Shown one piece after another: positions 35,542 to 47,450 of a stretch of 64,000 nt of DNA; the first letter of the stretch is position 1; each line of letters begins with the position of its first letter. The position numbers and the translations under genes are program-made. The stretch spans positions 124,001 through 188,000 of the forward strand of contig JANTUC010000001.1 of assembly GCA_026873275.1 (NCBI GenBank), read 5' to 3'. The notes under the pieces were generated by a model. That model saw only the letters and a program-made list of their open reading frames with translations. It made no database searches and had not been told where the DNA came from. The DNA comes from Pseudopithomyces maydicus (Eukaryota; Ascomycota; Dothideomycetes; Pleosporales; Didymosphaeriaceae).

Positions 35542-36722
35542 GGCGGTCGCGTTCTTATCACGAGTGGGCCGAGTCGACTTTGTGTACGGTTGCCTGCTCA
35601 CTCGTTTGCTTGTGATCTGGCTGGTAGTGACGGTGTGTGCGCGTGCCAGCCAGTCCCATACGCGGATGCGCAGGACAAGGTTCGAAGCGAAAGGATAATC
35701 GATCGAGATGTGACTGTGACTGTACCGGTACACAACAAGTAACTATGAACTATAGGTGAGCGTGCAGTGGGAGCTTGTGTTCAGGTTAGTGCAGGCATCA
35801 AGGAAACATAAATTGGTGGCAGTGAGCTGCCAGGCACCATGCGACTAAAGTAGACGTCCGGAGTTTGCCATTCCAACGGAGCTTCTTGCAGCTACTTCCC
35901 ATGGCGTGTTCTTGCGAAACAGTGGCACCGGTCCCGCAGCCGTGGATACTGGGCCGGCTTGGACGAGCGGACGTGTTAGGAACGCGGGGATGCACGCGGC
36001 GCCACAATTAGCCGTACATTCACATGATACGTTACACAACCTGGATCAGGTATCAAATCTGCGCCAATGTGCCAGGTATCAATTCCCATTGAGCATGGAA
36101 CATGCAGAAGGAACACAAGGAGTACAAGGAATACATTGAATTGATTTTGCGCCTGCCTAAATCCGATATTTACATGCAGCGTGTAACCGCCCTGTTCTGT
36201 AGTGCTTATGTAGAACTACATGCGCCTCGATATGACGTAATGAACACATGCACTGATCGCTGGGATTAGCTTTGTGGCTGCCACTTTAGCAGAACGCCAT
36301 CTACAATTTTGAGGCTGGCGAAGAGAACTGTTCATACGAGATCAACAGATCGGCATTGCGTTAGGTTGTTTCATGCACGAAATATACGTGCACTTGGACA
36401 TCGAACGTGTTTTATGAGACAGTCTAGTCTCACCAAAAACTGGGGTTGCAAGTGGCTCACAAAACGAATCGGTAGTTGCGTATATGAATCATAGGTAAGA
36501 AAAGACGGGTATCATTCAGGTGGTAACACGAGATACGAGAAAACAAAGCTGAGAGACAATGTGATCCCTCACACATTATAGAAAGCTAAATTCCTTTTTC
36601 TTGACGCCAGTCAAAAGAAAGAATACCTCAGTAACGAACCGTGGGAAAAACTAGGTCGATGGTGAAGTTACTGCACCACCTTGTCCGTCTTATCATCGTA
36701 TCTTGATATGACGTTGCTGCTT
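35542..36722. other. Intergenic region
   Basis: Promoter of the GGPP synthase at the left and the 3' side of the Shg1 gene at the right. No supported gene between. Confidence 0.5.
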
Positions 36723-38927
36723 TTACCGACGGCGAGTTCGGCTCCTATTACGACTACGACTTCGTGAACGGCTAACATCGCGCCGCTTTCTGTCATGGTC
36801 TCGGCTGCGATCACGCTCCTTTCCGCGGTCGTCTTTGCCAGATTCTCGACCGGGTAAGTAGCGATCAGACTCTTGCAATCGCGTCCTGCCTTCCCTATTT
36901 CCGTCATAGCGGTCATAGTCGCGGCGATAGCGACTGTCATCTTTCCGTGGCCTCTTCTGATCCCCGCGATCGTTTCTATCGCGGCTGAAATCACGCTTCC
37001 GACCACCGCCTGGAAGGTACCTGTCTATCCTTTCTTGGCTTCGAGAGCGGCTGCGATTGCGGCGACGAGGTGGGGGTGAGCGGTCGCGCGTACGGTGACC
37101 CCCGCGAGAGCGTGAACGAGAACGAGATCTAGGGCGGTCTCTACGGCGATCGTCCGGAGACGGGCTGCGAGAGTGATATCGAGACTTGCGACGGCTGGAA
37201 TACGTCTCTCTAGAGGGGCTTCGTGCACGACGCGAGTCATTGTCGTCGCGGCGGGAATGTTTCTCGTCGCGATCGTCTTTTTCCCGTCGTCTACTATCAT
37301 CTACAGGTCTGGAGGCGCGCTTGTCATCATCCCTTCGTGAACGCCGATCGTGCTCAATGAAAGATGCACGTCTGTCATAGCGGCTCCCACGTGAACGGCT
37401 TCTGCTGTGCTTTCGTACGCTTACGCTACCAGCAGCACTGCCAGAGCGTGAGCGACCGCGGGATTTCCCGTCCGTTGGAGGCCTATCCCACCTTGACTTT
37501 GACTCAGACTCGGTAGATTTGATCACCAACCCTTCTTCCATTTGTGTGTCCTCGTCCTTTGCAAGATTTGGTGTAGCAGGCGACGCATCAAATTTGGCAT
37601 CCACTTTGGACGGAGATTTGATAGCTGGAGAATGCGGCTTGCCCTCGGTCGTAGCTAGTCTTGAATTGGTGGGGTCTTGGGGGACCAGCGTTTTTGGTGG
37701 GCGTACTTTTGGTAAAGGAAGTTCCAGCGATAATGAGCGTCGAGCGAGGAAAGGCCCTTGCCGCGATTTTGATTTCTTCATCTCCTCAGTCTCTTGTAGA
37801 AGAGCTTTGAGGGCCAAATCATCATCCACTTCGACTTTGACATCCTCGAATTTCGTGTTTTCTGTAGGCCTAGGAGACCGCGTTCGTGACCTACGTCTTG
37901 TTCGTTCACGGTCATCGTCGCGATCTCTGAGACGTTCTCTGCGACGATCTGGGGTCCTGCTTCGTGCTCGGCTGTCACGACGGTTATCACGACGATGGTC
38001 ACGACGTCGATCGCGATCGCGGTCACGGTTCCGCTCGCGTTCTTCCTCGAATTTGCGTTCTCGCTCTCGATCTTCCTCGCGGATTCGTTTCAGGCGAGCG
38101 GCGCGTTCAGCCTCCTCCTTTTCTTCCCGCTCACGCCTTTTCTTTTGTCTTCTTCTTTCTCGCGCTCGATGCGTTCTCGGTCTTCCTTGCGGCGCTCCTC
38201 CTCCTCCTTCCGGCGTCTCTCTTCGCGTTCTTCGCGTGCCTGGCGCTCTTTCACACGACGCTCTTCATCTTCTCGCTCACGACGGCGGCGCTCCTCCCGT
38301 TTTGCCTTCTCCTCCTTTTCACGTTCGAGCGCCTCCCTCTCCCTCGCAGCTTCGCGTTCTTGTTGTCTTTCTTCTGCCTCACGTGCCCACTCCTCTTCGC
38401 TTTTGCTCCCTCGTTTCTCTTCCTCGGCTGCAATCTCTGGGCCAACTTCGTTGATACGGTATTCGCGCATTTTCGCGCGGCCTGTTTCCTCCATGATCTC
38501 ATCGAGCATCTTGCCAATGGTGTCGGCAGCATCTTTGTATAATCCGCTACGCTCCACAACTCCTTCGAGTAACGACGCGGCGATGTTCGGGTCCTTGGAT
38601 AAGTAGAACGCGGGCGTTTTTTCTGTTTCTCGCTCGACGAGCTCCTCTAGGGCGGCTAGGAGTTTTGCTTTGGCGGGCTGTTGCGTGTCAGTTGCTTTGA
38701 TTTAATATAAAGACGAGAGAAGTAGTTACACTAGCTTCGAATTGTGTACGAACCGCAGTGCGCATGTTGTCGAACTCGCCCTTCTTGCGGAAGCTGTGCA
38801 CGAGTCCATCGATAGCCGATCGCTTCGCCTGGTCGATGGGGAGTTCGGAGAGTTTTGGTTTTTTGTATTCGCGAGATACGGCAGGCTCGCCCTCGAGCGG
38901 CCGTTTCGGGTGAGCAATGCCTGCCAT
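36723..38927 (-). CDS. shg1: Shg1-domain (COMPASS subunit) protein with RS-rich C-terminus, frame broken once
   Basis: The N-terminus (exon 1, 38927-38732) has the Shg1/BOD1 domain: IDQAKRSAIDGLVHSFRKKG, EFDNMRTAV, then after the intron LLAALEELVERETEKTPAFY and LLEGVVERSGLY. Shg1 is a subunit of the Set1/COMPASS histone H3K4 methyltransferase. A long charged helix rich in Glu/Arg/Lys follows, then an Arg/Ser-Arg/Asp-rich region like SR splicing proteins to the stop at 36723. The coding frame switches within the charged helix near 38136-38141 (CCTTTT run); one missing base gives a continuous 722-residue protein. A short intron starting GTGAGC is a weaker alternative. Exon 2 starts at 38694. 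Confidence 0.8.
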
Positions 38928-39359
38928 AGCGGGCGGGCGGGTCGGGCGTGGTGCGTGATGAGTTGGATTGGAGGCTCCTATGCCAAAGGTCGCGTTGATA
39001 TGGACGGCGCTATAGACGGCACAGGACAGTTATAGCGGATGCGAATGGCGGGGCCAGTGTACTTCAGCAGTAATGAGCGCAGATTGCATCTTTGGAGGGT
39101 GGATATGAAGGTCAAGTGAGCGTTGCGCAAGAGCAGCAATAGCAGTCGCGGTGCTGCTGTCTTGGCGCCAAGTATCGCTGGTCGGGGTCGCGCAACCCAG
39201 CCTGGGAGCTTCAGTAAAGCATCCTGGCAGGGCGAACAGACGACGCGACCTCACAACACACAACCCTGCCGCCCCTGAGCTATCGCGATAGCACCCAGGC
39301 CCCTCAATCGCTGCCTCCACACACCCGCACGTAATATCGCACCCTCGAAATCCCCCACA
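38928..39359. other. Bidirectional promoter, shg1 / small mitochondrial protein
   Basis: A divergent spacer of 432 bases. No coding signal of its own. Confidence 0.5.
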
Positions 39360-39686
39360 ATGGTTCACAAGGTTCTCTTTTGGAGCGGACTCGGTAAATA
39401 TCTCACCGCCCCTCCGAACACACTCAGAGCCGCCTACTGACCCCAATCGTGTGAATCAGGTGTCGGCGTGCGGCTATGGCAGCTCGGCATTGAGATGCGT
39501 CCCCTCTTCAACCGCGAGTCCCTCTGGGTCTACCCCGTCTTTGCTGGCATCGGCGGCAGCTTCGGATACTGGCTCATGGGCGTTGAGCAGCGACAGTGGA
39601 GGGTGCTTGCCGACCGACGAGACGCCCTGCTCGAGAAGCGCGCCAGGAGGAAGGAGCGCGAGGAGGCCGCCGCCCAGGAATCATAA
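39360..39686 (+). CDS. Small mitochondrial inner-membrane protein, probable complex I accessory subunit
   Basis: Two exons, 39360-39393 and 39460-39686, give 86 residues in phase. The sequence is MVHKVLFWSGLGVGVRLWQL, then a membrane segment (LWVYPVFAGIGGSFGYWLMG) and a strongly basic/acidic C-terminal helix (RRDALLEKRARRKEREE). It resembles small fungal NADH:ubiquinone oxidoreductase accessory subunits (NUXM/14-kDa type); I recall this annotation but could not check it. The short first exon is typical of such genes. Confidence 0.65.
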
Positions 39687-40244
39687 ACGTGTTTGGCTGA
39701 GGGTGAAAGTGGGGAGTTGAAGACAGTTCTGCGGCTGCCTTCGCCCCGGCACGCATCCGGCAGAGTCTAATTGGGGGCTTTGCGGTCATAGTTGCGCTGG
39801 AATGCTGGTGGAGGAGGAACACATCATGTGTAGGGACGTGAGAAGGGCGTTAATGTACTCCATGATTCCTCGAGCCGAGGACTCGCATTGTACAAAATCC
39901 TCAATTCACCAAAAAAAGTATCATCTAAATTGAACCACGTGTATTGCATGCACTCGGAGCTCGAATTACTTGGAAGCTCGTGGCATGGCATTGCTGAACT
40001 ATCGCAATCGGGAGCTGTCCATATCGAGTAACATGAGCTGCCATGGCTCCGCCCTGTTCGCAGCTAACCTTATGCTAGAAAAGAACACATTTCTAGCGTT
40101 ACGATTTCTAATCTGATACCGTGTCTTCTTTCAACAACAGCTATATTGTCCCCTGTGGCCTTCGTGACTTCCCTAGTCATCTGAAGATACGTCACTATCG
40201 TGCTGTGCCTGCCAAGCCCTCCCTCAGCACCTCCAATCATCGCC
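39687..40244. other. Intergenic region
   Basis: 3' side of the small mitochondrial protein gene and promoter of the CofD-like gene. Nothing else seen. Confidence 0.5.
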
Positions 40245-41782
40245 ATGTCCAACTCAAAGCCCAAGGGCATCGTTGTTTTTTCAGGTGGAAGTGCTGCCAA
40301 TAACCTTGTCGATGTATTCAGGGCTGTCAGAGAAGGCAAGAAGTGCCCGCTAAGCTATGTGATTCCCATCAGCGACAATGGTGGAAGCTCGTCAGAGTTG
40401 ATAAGAGTATTTGGAGGGCCAGGTATGAGTTGAATAATTTCTTGAAAGGTTGTTTAGCTTACATGAATCAGGTATCGGTGATGTCCGCAGTATGTCAAGT
40501 CGCAAATATCTTGTGTGGAGCGGTACTAATAGAAAATTTCAAGGTCGTCTCGTGCGTCTGATTCCAGACGATCCAGATCACGATGATAGTGAGAAAGCAG
40601 CCATCAAAATCTTTTTCAACCATCGCTTGCCCAAAGATCAGACAGCAGCGAGATTAGAGTGGCTACACATTGTTGAAGCAAGCCACGAACTTTGGACCAA
40701 TATCTCCACGGCGAAGAAAGAGCTCATGCGCGCCATACTGAATTCAGTCAATTTTGAGATTGTAAAGAGAATGAGGCCGAGTTCCACATTCGACTTTTCG
40801 GGTGCAAGTATTGGTAATCTCTTTCTCACAGGGTAAAACGCACTGCATCTGTAGAATACTACCATTTTACTAACAGCTTGCAAGGGCCCGTCTCTTTACT
40901 GGTTCCTTCGAATCCGCGATATACCTACTCTCGAGCATCTGCTCAGTGCCAAACCACACCTCCGTTCTGCCCGCTGTTAACACTAACTTCACGCACCACA
41001 TATCAGCTGGTCTTGCCAATGGCACTGTCATCACAGGTCAAAATAATATCTCTCATCCTTCGGAGACAACAGCTCTCGACAACGTAGTAGCAACTGAGTA
41101 CGAAGACACCGAACGCCACGACGCCATTGAGGACGCCAACCTCCCCGGAACCCTCCCTACCCTACGAAAACAGTATATCAACTTCTCCAAAGCCGATGAA
41201 GACGACCTTCCAGCTCGCATCGAAAGACTGTGGTACATCAATCCTTACGGCCAAGAGATCCGCCTCGCAGCCAACCCAGCGGTTCTCACTGCCCTTAAAG
41301 ATACCCAAGCAATTATCTACAGCATAGGCTCGCTGTATACCTCCTTGATCCCCTCTCTCATCCTCAAAGGAGTCGGAGACTCAATTTCCAATCCCGCTAT
41401 CCGCCACAAAATCCTTATCCTCAATTCCACAAACGACCGCGAAACAGGCCCTTCGTCGAAACCATATTCAGCCCTAGATTTTATCGCGGCGATTGCAAAG
41501 GCTTGTGCCGAGAGTCGGAATGTAAAAGGTGAGGTTACGAAGCATGATTACAATCAGTATGTTACGCATCTGATTTACCTGACGGGTCCTGGTACGCCGG
41601 AGGTGAATAGGGAGGAGCTCAAGGAGATTGGGATCGAAACGATGAGGGTGTATGGGAGAAGAGTGGAAGGGGAGAGCTTCGTGAGGTATGACGAGAAGGC
41701 GTTGGTGCAGGCGTTGGAGGTTACTATGGGCAGGAGGGATCCGAGGGCGGAGCGGATAAGGAGGAATACTCTTGAAGGATAG
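40245..41782 (+). CDS. CofD/YvcK-family protein (2-phospho-L-lactate transferase-like)
   Basis: Four exons, 40245-40422, 40472-40489, 40544-40832 and 40885-41782, give 460 residues in phase; exon 2 is only 18 bases. The Rossmann-like start is IVVFSGGSAANNLVDVF with ISDNGGSSSELIRVFGGPG. Further family signatures are GIGDVRSRLVRLIP (over two junctions), SIGNLFLTGARLFTGSFESA (across the third junction) and IIYSIGSLYTSLIPSLILKG. Bacterial/archaeal CofD makes coenzyme F420, and YvcK acts in cell-wall/carbon control and binds UDP-sugars. Fungi are not known to make F420, so the role here is unknown. No frame break; the in-phase micro-exon shows the locus is intact. Confidence 0.85.
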
Positions 41783-42338
41783 TACAGGTCGATAATATGG
41801 TTCGTTTTCTCTATGAGGCTTCAACTTATGTGTAGGTTCGTCTACGATACTTTGAGTGCGATCAGAGATAGCAATAATGTTAGGTTCACTTGGCCGTTCA
41901 GCAATTATTGGTGTGCAGTTGTGATTCTATTGGGTAGAACAAGTATCAAATCGGAGAGAAATGGCCATGTAAAACCGTCAAGATGTATCCTACAGCGACT
42001 TTTTTTCATGTGTATACATTACCGAAGCAACCACAACTGATAGCGGCAAATGCGTTCACCCACAAAAGGTCCACGCCTAATCCCAGAACTCTCGTAGCAA
42101 CGCTCCCTCACAAGAACACCAGGTGGCGAATCTAGATTCCATAGCCCTGACATACACACTGCGTAGCGCAGGGCTAGAAACATCCCTAGTTTTGACAAGT
42201 GCTGACACTAGGGTCCATGAAATGTCGATCCACACCACCGGTAACCCCTATTCCCAACTCAACTCACCTTCCCGGATCTCATACATATTGGGAAAAAATA
42301 CATATATATATAAATTCTCATTATTGAGATATAATATC
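41783..42338. other. Intergenic region
   Basis: No supported gene. AT-rich just before the ATG at 42339 (TATATATA tract at about 42302-42311). Confidence 0.5.
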
Positions 42339-43731
42339 ATGCGAGTTCCCTTGGAAATCCTCCGAGCCATCCTCGAATATGTTCGAGCAACTTCCAACCG
42401 TGTGGAATTGTTGCAGCTGAGGCTGGTCAGCTGTACGCCCATCTACTTGGCGCCGTGCTCTTGCTTCACAACTGACTTCTAGCAGCGATATTCGATGTCG
42501 AGATACTGGCTCTCGTCTTTGCAGACTCAGACCAACTCCCGCACATTCCTTCGGATTTTTACGAAGATAGCCTGAGTCACCGGTACTGGCGGTGGGTTAA
42601 TTACACAGACCGCAATCGCAGGGGCGCCATCGATTTTCGCTTTATCAACAGTGATAAATGGATGACTGTGCCCCCGACGCTGCAGAGGAAGTACGTGCTC
42701 TTCCGCCTGGTGCGGGATGGTGATCAGCAGAGTCTTTTCACGGGTCTGTTCACGGGGGTTAGGGACCTAGTGGCTAGCAGTGACAACGACTTCAAAGAGC
42801 AGGGAAGTGACCTAACAGAACTCTTACTCTCCCTCTGCGCCTTTGACAAGAAAACCTCCTGGGTCGTCGCTCACCACGCACCCAACCTGTTCAAAGTCTT
42901 CGCCCACCTCCACCGCCTCAACCTCGCGCGGAAACGATCTCACACCCCGTCACCTCTTCCCCCCTCTCCCCCTCCCCCTCACTCCAAAGCGGCGAAGAAG
43001 ATGGCGAAGACCCTTCCCTAGACCCGCACTTCCTCTCCTGGACCTCCGAAATCCACCTCGGCTACTCCTACGCCCTCGCATGCCGGTGCATCCTTCAAAA
43101 CGACGTCCCCCTCCTCTTGAAAACCCTCTCCTCGAACCCCACCATCGACATGACCAGTACAACCCTCTGCTTCGGGACCTCCATCCTCGGATTCGCCATC
43201 CAGAAGGGATCCCCCACGCTCCTCCGCGACCTCCTCGCCGCGCGGCCCTCGTCAAACAGCAGTCCCGCGCCGGGGCCTGCATCGCATCGCGGCGCGACAG
43301 CGGGGCGCTGGAGCGCCACTCCGTGTACGAACTACTGTGCATGGCGACGTGGCGCACCACTTCCCCTGTGATGTCGAAGAAATTCTCACAATCCTCTTCG
43401 CCCACCTGCAAGCCGCCGCCCTGCTAACGCGCTCCTCGCGCCCCGAGAAGCTCCTCGCCAAAGCCATATGGGGGGACGTCCCCGCGTTGGTTGATTTCCT
43501 GGTCGAGCGCGTGGACGGTGAGAAGTACGGGAGGGAGTTGAAGCGGAGGGTGGAGGAGGTGATGAGCGTTGGGGGTTTAGGGATCCGAGGCAGTATCGGA
43601 GTGGAGCGCCGTTTGGGGTGAGGTTGCGGACGGGGTGGCCGAAGTGGTCGGTTGGGATGTGTGTGGGGAGGAGGAGGGGGATGGGGAGGAGTTTGGGGGT
43701 TTTGTGTGAGAGGTTTCCGGAGGGAGGGTGA
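42339..43731 (+). CDS. F-box-like / ankyrin-like uncharacterised protein with four frame breaks
   Basis: Exon 1 (42339-42432) encodes MRVPLEILRAILEYVRATSN, an F-box-like start. After an intron the frame runs through DFYEDSLSHRYWRWVNYTD and TELLLSLCAFDKKTSW. It then switches four times: in the C6/C5/C5 tract 42959-42978, near 43240-43250, at C4 43363-43366, and at G5 43571-43575. The successive pieces (FLSWTSEIHLGYSYALACRC; ALVKQQSRAGACIASRRD; DVEEILTILFAHLQAAALL; FRDPRQYRSGAPFGVRLRTG) read as one continuous helical, ankyrin-like protein. All four breaks lack exactly one base, and adding four makes a 447-codon frame including the intron phase. No known function. It is either an assembly-damaged normal gene or, less likely, a pseudogene. 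Confidence 0.6.
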
Positions 43732-44412
43732 GGTTGAAATTGAGGGGTAGGGGTAGGGGGCGGATGTGTTTATTTCTTCTTGTTTATATTTTGGATGGTC
43801 GGGTATGCGATGTTTTGGAGATTTCTTTTTGAGGGTGTTGTTGAACTTTGATTTTTTCTGTGAATATCGTTACTAGATTCGGCGTAAGTTGAACTTTCAA
43901 AACTTCTGTCAGAGTAGGTGTGACACTTCACTTGGTCATCTCAATCTCGGAAACGCAATGTAGTGAACACTTTTCCTTTCTTCGCATATGGTATCAAGTA
44001 TAACTCCCCATCCACCTATTCCAGTCCAATACCCGTGCGCAAAATTACGCACTTTCAAACGCCGTGACAATGCAATGGGCTTGGTACAGCCGTAGCCCAG
44101 GGCTGTATGATTTCAAGACAGGATCTTGAACATGCCTGGACAGGAAAAGAAGACGTGGTTCAGATCTGTACGATCTGGTCCATGGAATATCTTTCGGTCT
44201 GTCCAGGAACTGGGTCGAACAAATGTTTTCCCAGACATACAACCGTCTGGCCATAACCAACCATCCAAACCAACCCGATCATTTTAATGATCATTACGTA
44301 CGCGCGTTATCTTCTCTTACCCAGAGTACATCTTTTTCCACGACTGCCTTTTTAACCCATCCCGCAACGCTGCCTTTTCTTCTACACTTGCAGTGGTCCA
44401 AAAGCGAGGAGC
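43732..44412. other. Intergenic region
   Basis: Convergent spacer between the F-box/ankyrin-like gene and arginyl-tRNA synthetase. No gene seen. Confidence 0.5.
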
Positions 44413-46728
44413 TTACATGCGCTCGACGGGGCTGAGACCGAGGATGCGCATACCGTTGTTGAGAGTCTGGCGGGCAGCAGTGTACAATGCCAAACGGGCA
44501 AGCATGGTCTCACGCTCAGAGCCGACGATCTGAAGATGGTCGTAAGACGACGACAAAGCGTGGGTCAACTTGAAGCTGTTTACAAAGTCAGTATTGAATT
44601 TGCCAAGATCTGGATGAACTTACAGATAGGTCAGAACGGTAGTAGGTTCCTGGGTCTTCAAAGTGGTGATGAAGATATCGGGCCAGGCAGCCAACTGGCG
44701 GACGAGATCAATACCCTGAGACTCCTTGATAAGAGTGAGGTCAGCCGCAGTGGCAAGATCGATATCCGCGACGTCTGGGTGTGCAGCGGTGACCTTGCGG
44801 GTAATGCTGCAGAGACGAGCGTGTGCGTATTGGAGGTAGGGACCAGTGTCACCCTCGAAGCTGGTCATCCTGTCCATATCGAAAGTGTAGTTGTTGATGC
44901 GCTTGCCCTTCATATCTTGCACCATGACAGCGGAGATACCAAGAACGTCTGCGACCTTCTCAGGCTCTTCGACCTAGTATAATAGTTAGTAACGTATTAC
45001 GACTCCACACTGCCAGCCCCAATGAGGGAGACCAGGATCCTCGGAGCGATGTTTCCTTACCTGTTCGTACTTGGCCTGGTTACTCCTCATGACCTCGTGC
45101 ATCTTCTCAGCAACCGTCTCAAGGATATCGTCCAAGAACTTGGCAGTACCCTTCCTAGTCGACATGCCAAGCACCATACCGAAGTTGACGTGCGTGCAAG
45201 CAGCAGCCAGCTCCTTGTAGTCCATGGCTTCGAGGATCTTGAACAACTGTGCGAGATGAAGATCCTGTTGGCTGGCTACCACGTAGATCATCTTGTCGAA
45301 CTTGTACTTCTCAAAGCGCTCCGACACGGCCGCAATGTCACGGGTGAGGTAAAGCGAGGTGCCGTCCTTCTTCCTCACAACTGCCTTGCCCAGCTTCTTC
45401 GAGTACTTGGTCAGGTCGACAATGATGGCGCCCTCGCTGTTCTCGCTGACCTTCTTCTCCTCCATGACCTTGGCTGCGTGATCCATGCTCTCATCCTTCA
45501 CTTGGGACTCACCGCTGTAGTCGTCGTAGCGGATGTTGAGGCGAGCATATGTCTTCTTGTACTTTTCAATGGAAAGGTCCCTGAAACGCTTCCAGATGCC
45601 AAGGGCGACAGGCTCGCCCTCGGTCATCCTCTTGAAGTAGCGCCTGGCCTTCTCATCAACGCCGTTGTCGGAAATTTCCTGGACCTCCTTTTCCAGTGCA
45701 GAGGTGTCTTGGCCCTCCTTCTTCAACTCCTCAATTTTTGCCTTGAGCTCCTTCCTCTTCTCGTCTTCCTCCCTCGCGGTTGCGGAGATCTTGACGTAGA
45801 CATCGTAAAGATGGCCGATGGGGTTCTTGACAAGCTCCTCTTCGGATCCGTACAGGTCGAAGCCGATAGCCAGAACACCGTATTGCTTGCCCCAGTCACC
45901 GAGATAGTTCATGCGGGTGACGTCCCAGCCAGCAGCGTCGTACAGGTTGGCAAGGAAGCCACCGATGATTGTGCTTCGCAAGTGGCCGGCGTGGAAAGGC
46001 TTGGCAATGTTGGGAGAGCTGAACTCGACAATCATCTTCTTACGGCCCTTGGAGGGGTCGGCGGGGTCGCGGAGACCGTGCGAGTCGTTGAAGCCGTACG
46101 AGGAGCTAGCCTTGAGAACAGCGGGGACGACCAAGCTGGTCAATGCCTCGGGCTTGAACCAGAACATGACGAGGGCATCCATGACGACGACCTTCTCGAT
46201 CAAGGGCGATTCGGGGAACTTGTCTGCGATCTCCTTGGCGAACTCCTTCATGTCCTTGCGCTTCTGGCGGAGAGCCGCGGCAGCCATCTGCAGATCGCCA
46301 TGCTCTGTCTTGACGGTCCTCTGCAGGGTCGGGTATATGATTTTGGCGTCGATGCCGGTGGACTTGGCCAGCAATTCGGTGACGTGCGAGCGGTACAGGT
46401 CGAAGGGATTGAGGGCCGGGTAGGTGTTTGGCTCGGCGGGCACCTCGTTGAGGCCGAGGGCCTGCAACTTCTGGGTGAGGGTGGCGAGAGACTCTGAAGG
46501 ATTCATGGCGGCGAGGGGTAGGAAGGGCCGAGTATCGATCTGTGAATACAGTCGCGTGGACTTGGTGGGCGCAAGCAGCGGACTGCGTCGACGCGGAGTT
46601 TTGAAGGTCGACAAGGGATGAGCAGACGGACGGTGTGTCTGAGTCACAAAGCTATGAGTCGCCCGCGGCCTCAGGAAAAGTCGTGGAGAAGAAGAGAAAA
46701 TGTTTGGTAGTGGGACGAGGCGCTGCAT
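44413..46728 (-). CDS. RRS1: Arginyl-tRNA synthetase, probably dual cytosolic/mitochondrial
   Basis: A class I synthetase that charges tRNA-Arg. Three exons, 46728-45061, 44973-44624 and 44575-44413, give 726 residues in phase. The long form begins with about 70 residues rich in Arg, Ser and Pro and poor in acids (MQRLVPLPNIFSSSPRLFLR), a mitochondrial presequence. A second in-frame ATG at 46506 (Met75) starts the typical cytosolic protein of 652 residues. The HIGH-type motif is HAGHL (246-250) in SSPNIAKPFHAGHLRSTI. The KMSKS equivalent is GMSTRKG. The C-terminal tRNA-binding helical domain ends RQTLNNGMRILGLSPVERM. No frame break. Confidence 0.93.
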
Positions 46729-47001
46729 GCAGGCGGAAAACGAAGGTGGGGCAGCTGGTATGCGTCAGGCAATGGGCGGGCGTTGCTGCGCGTCCTCAAA
46801 ATTTACACCAACGCGGGGCAGCCACCCGCCAAGAAGAAGCCTGGTCTGAGCACAGTACATAGATATAGCATCGTAGCCCACACGACGACCACAACCATCA
46901 CCACTGTCTGCACTTCCGTCCTGGATAGTGTTTAATCGCCGTCATGCATGGAGCGAGATCGTAGGCATAGTCTCCTTCGCACTGCCTGCAATTGCATCTG
47001 A

Positions 47002-47340
47002 CATCCTACATCCACCACCATGTCTAGAGAGAGAGAGAGACTACCGGGCATCACCTCCTCCTTACTACCTATGATCTTATTCCACATCTTACAACGGCTA
47101 CCATGTCTAGAGGGAGATCATAAGGCACTGTCTTAATCTATAGTTGATACCTCGACCGTATATCTTACAGCAGCTAATATGACCATAGTGAGGCCCAGAT
47201 GAATCATCTTAGCTATTTCTAATAATTCTACTATATATCTTACAACTGACCCTATAACTAGGAACAGTCTACGTCATATGTCGATTGAGTCACCAAACAC
47301 CTCGACTCGATCCTACAACGCACATAGCGAGCTCGACGCT
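47002..47340. repeat. Degenerate tandem array, about 73-82 bp period
   Basis: A block built on (C/T)ATC(C/T)TACA starts at 47002, 47084, 47161, 47236 and about 47309, intervals of 82, 77, 75 and 73 bases. The first copies share a following CACCATGTCTAGAGRGAG segment; later ones are diverged. A (GA)n run is in the first unit (47025-47040). Confidence 0.6.
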
Positions 47341-47450
47341 GATGACTGTACCGTGTACCCTGATCATGACTCTGCCGTAACACTTGATCATGACTCTACC
47401 GTAATACGCGATCACGACTGCTGTTATCTGTCATCATGACTCAACTCGTA
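47339..47450. repeat. 24-bp imperfect tandem repeat
   Basis: TGATCATGACTCTGCCGTAA (47361) and TGATCATGACTCTACCGTAA (47385) are adjacent 24-base units. Diverged copies precede (about 47339) and follow (about 47409 and 47431). Confidence 0.7.

Noticed and set aside
45022..46497. A 491-codon plus-strand frame
   Set aside because: It is the antisense shadow of the arginyl-tRNA synthetase coding strand, caused by strong third-position codon bias.
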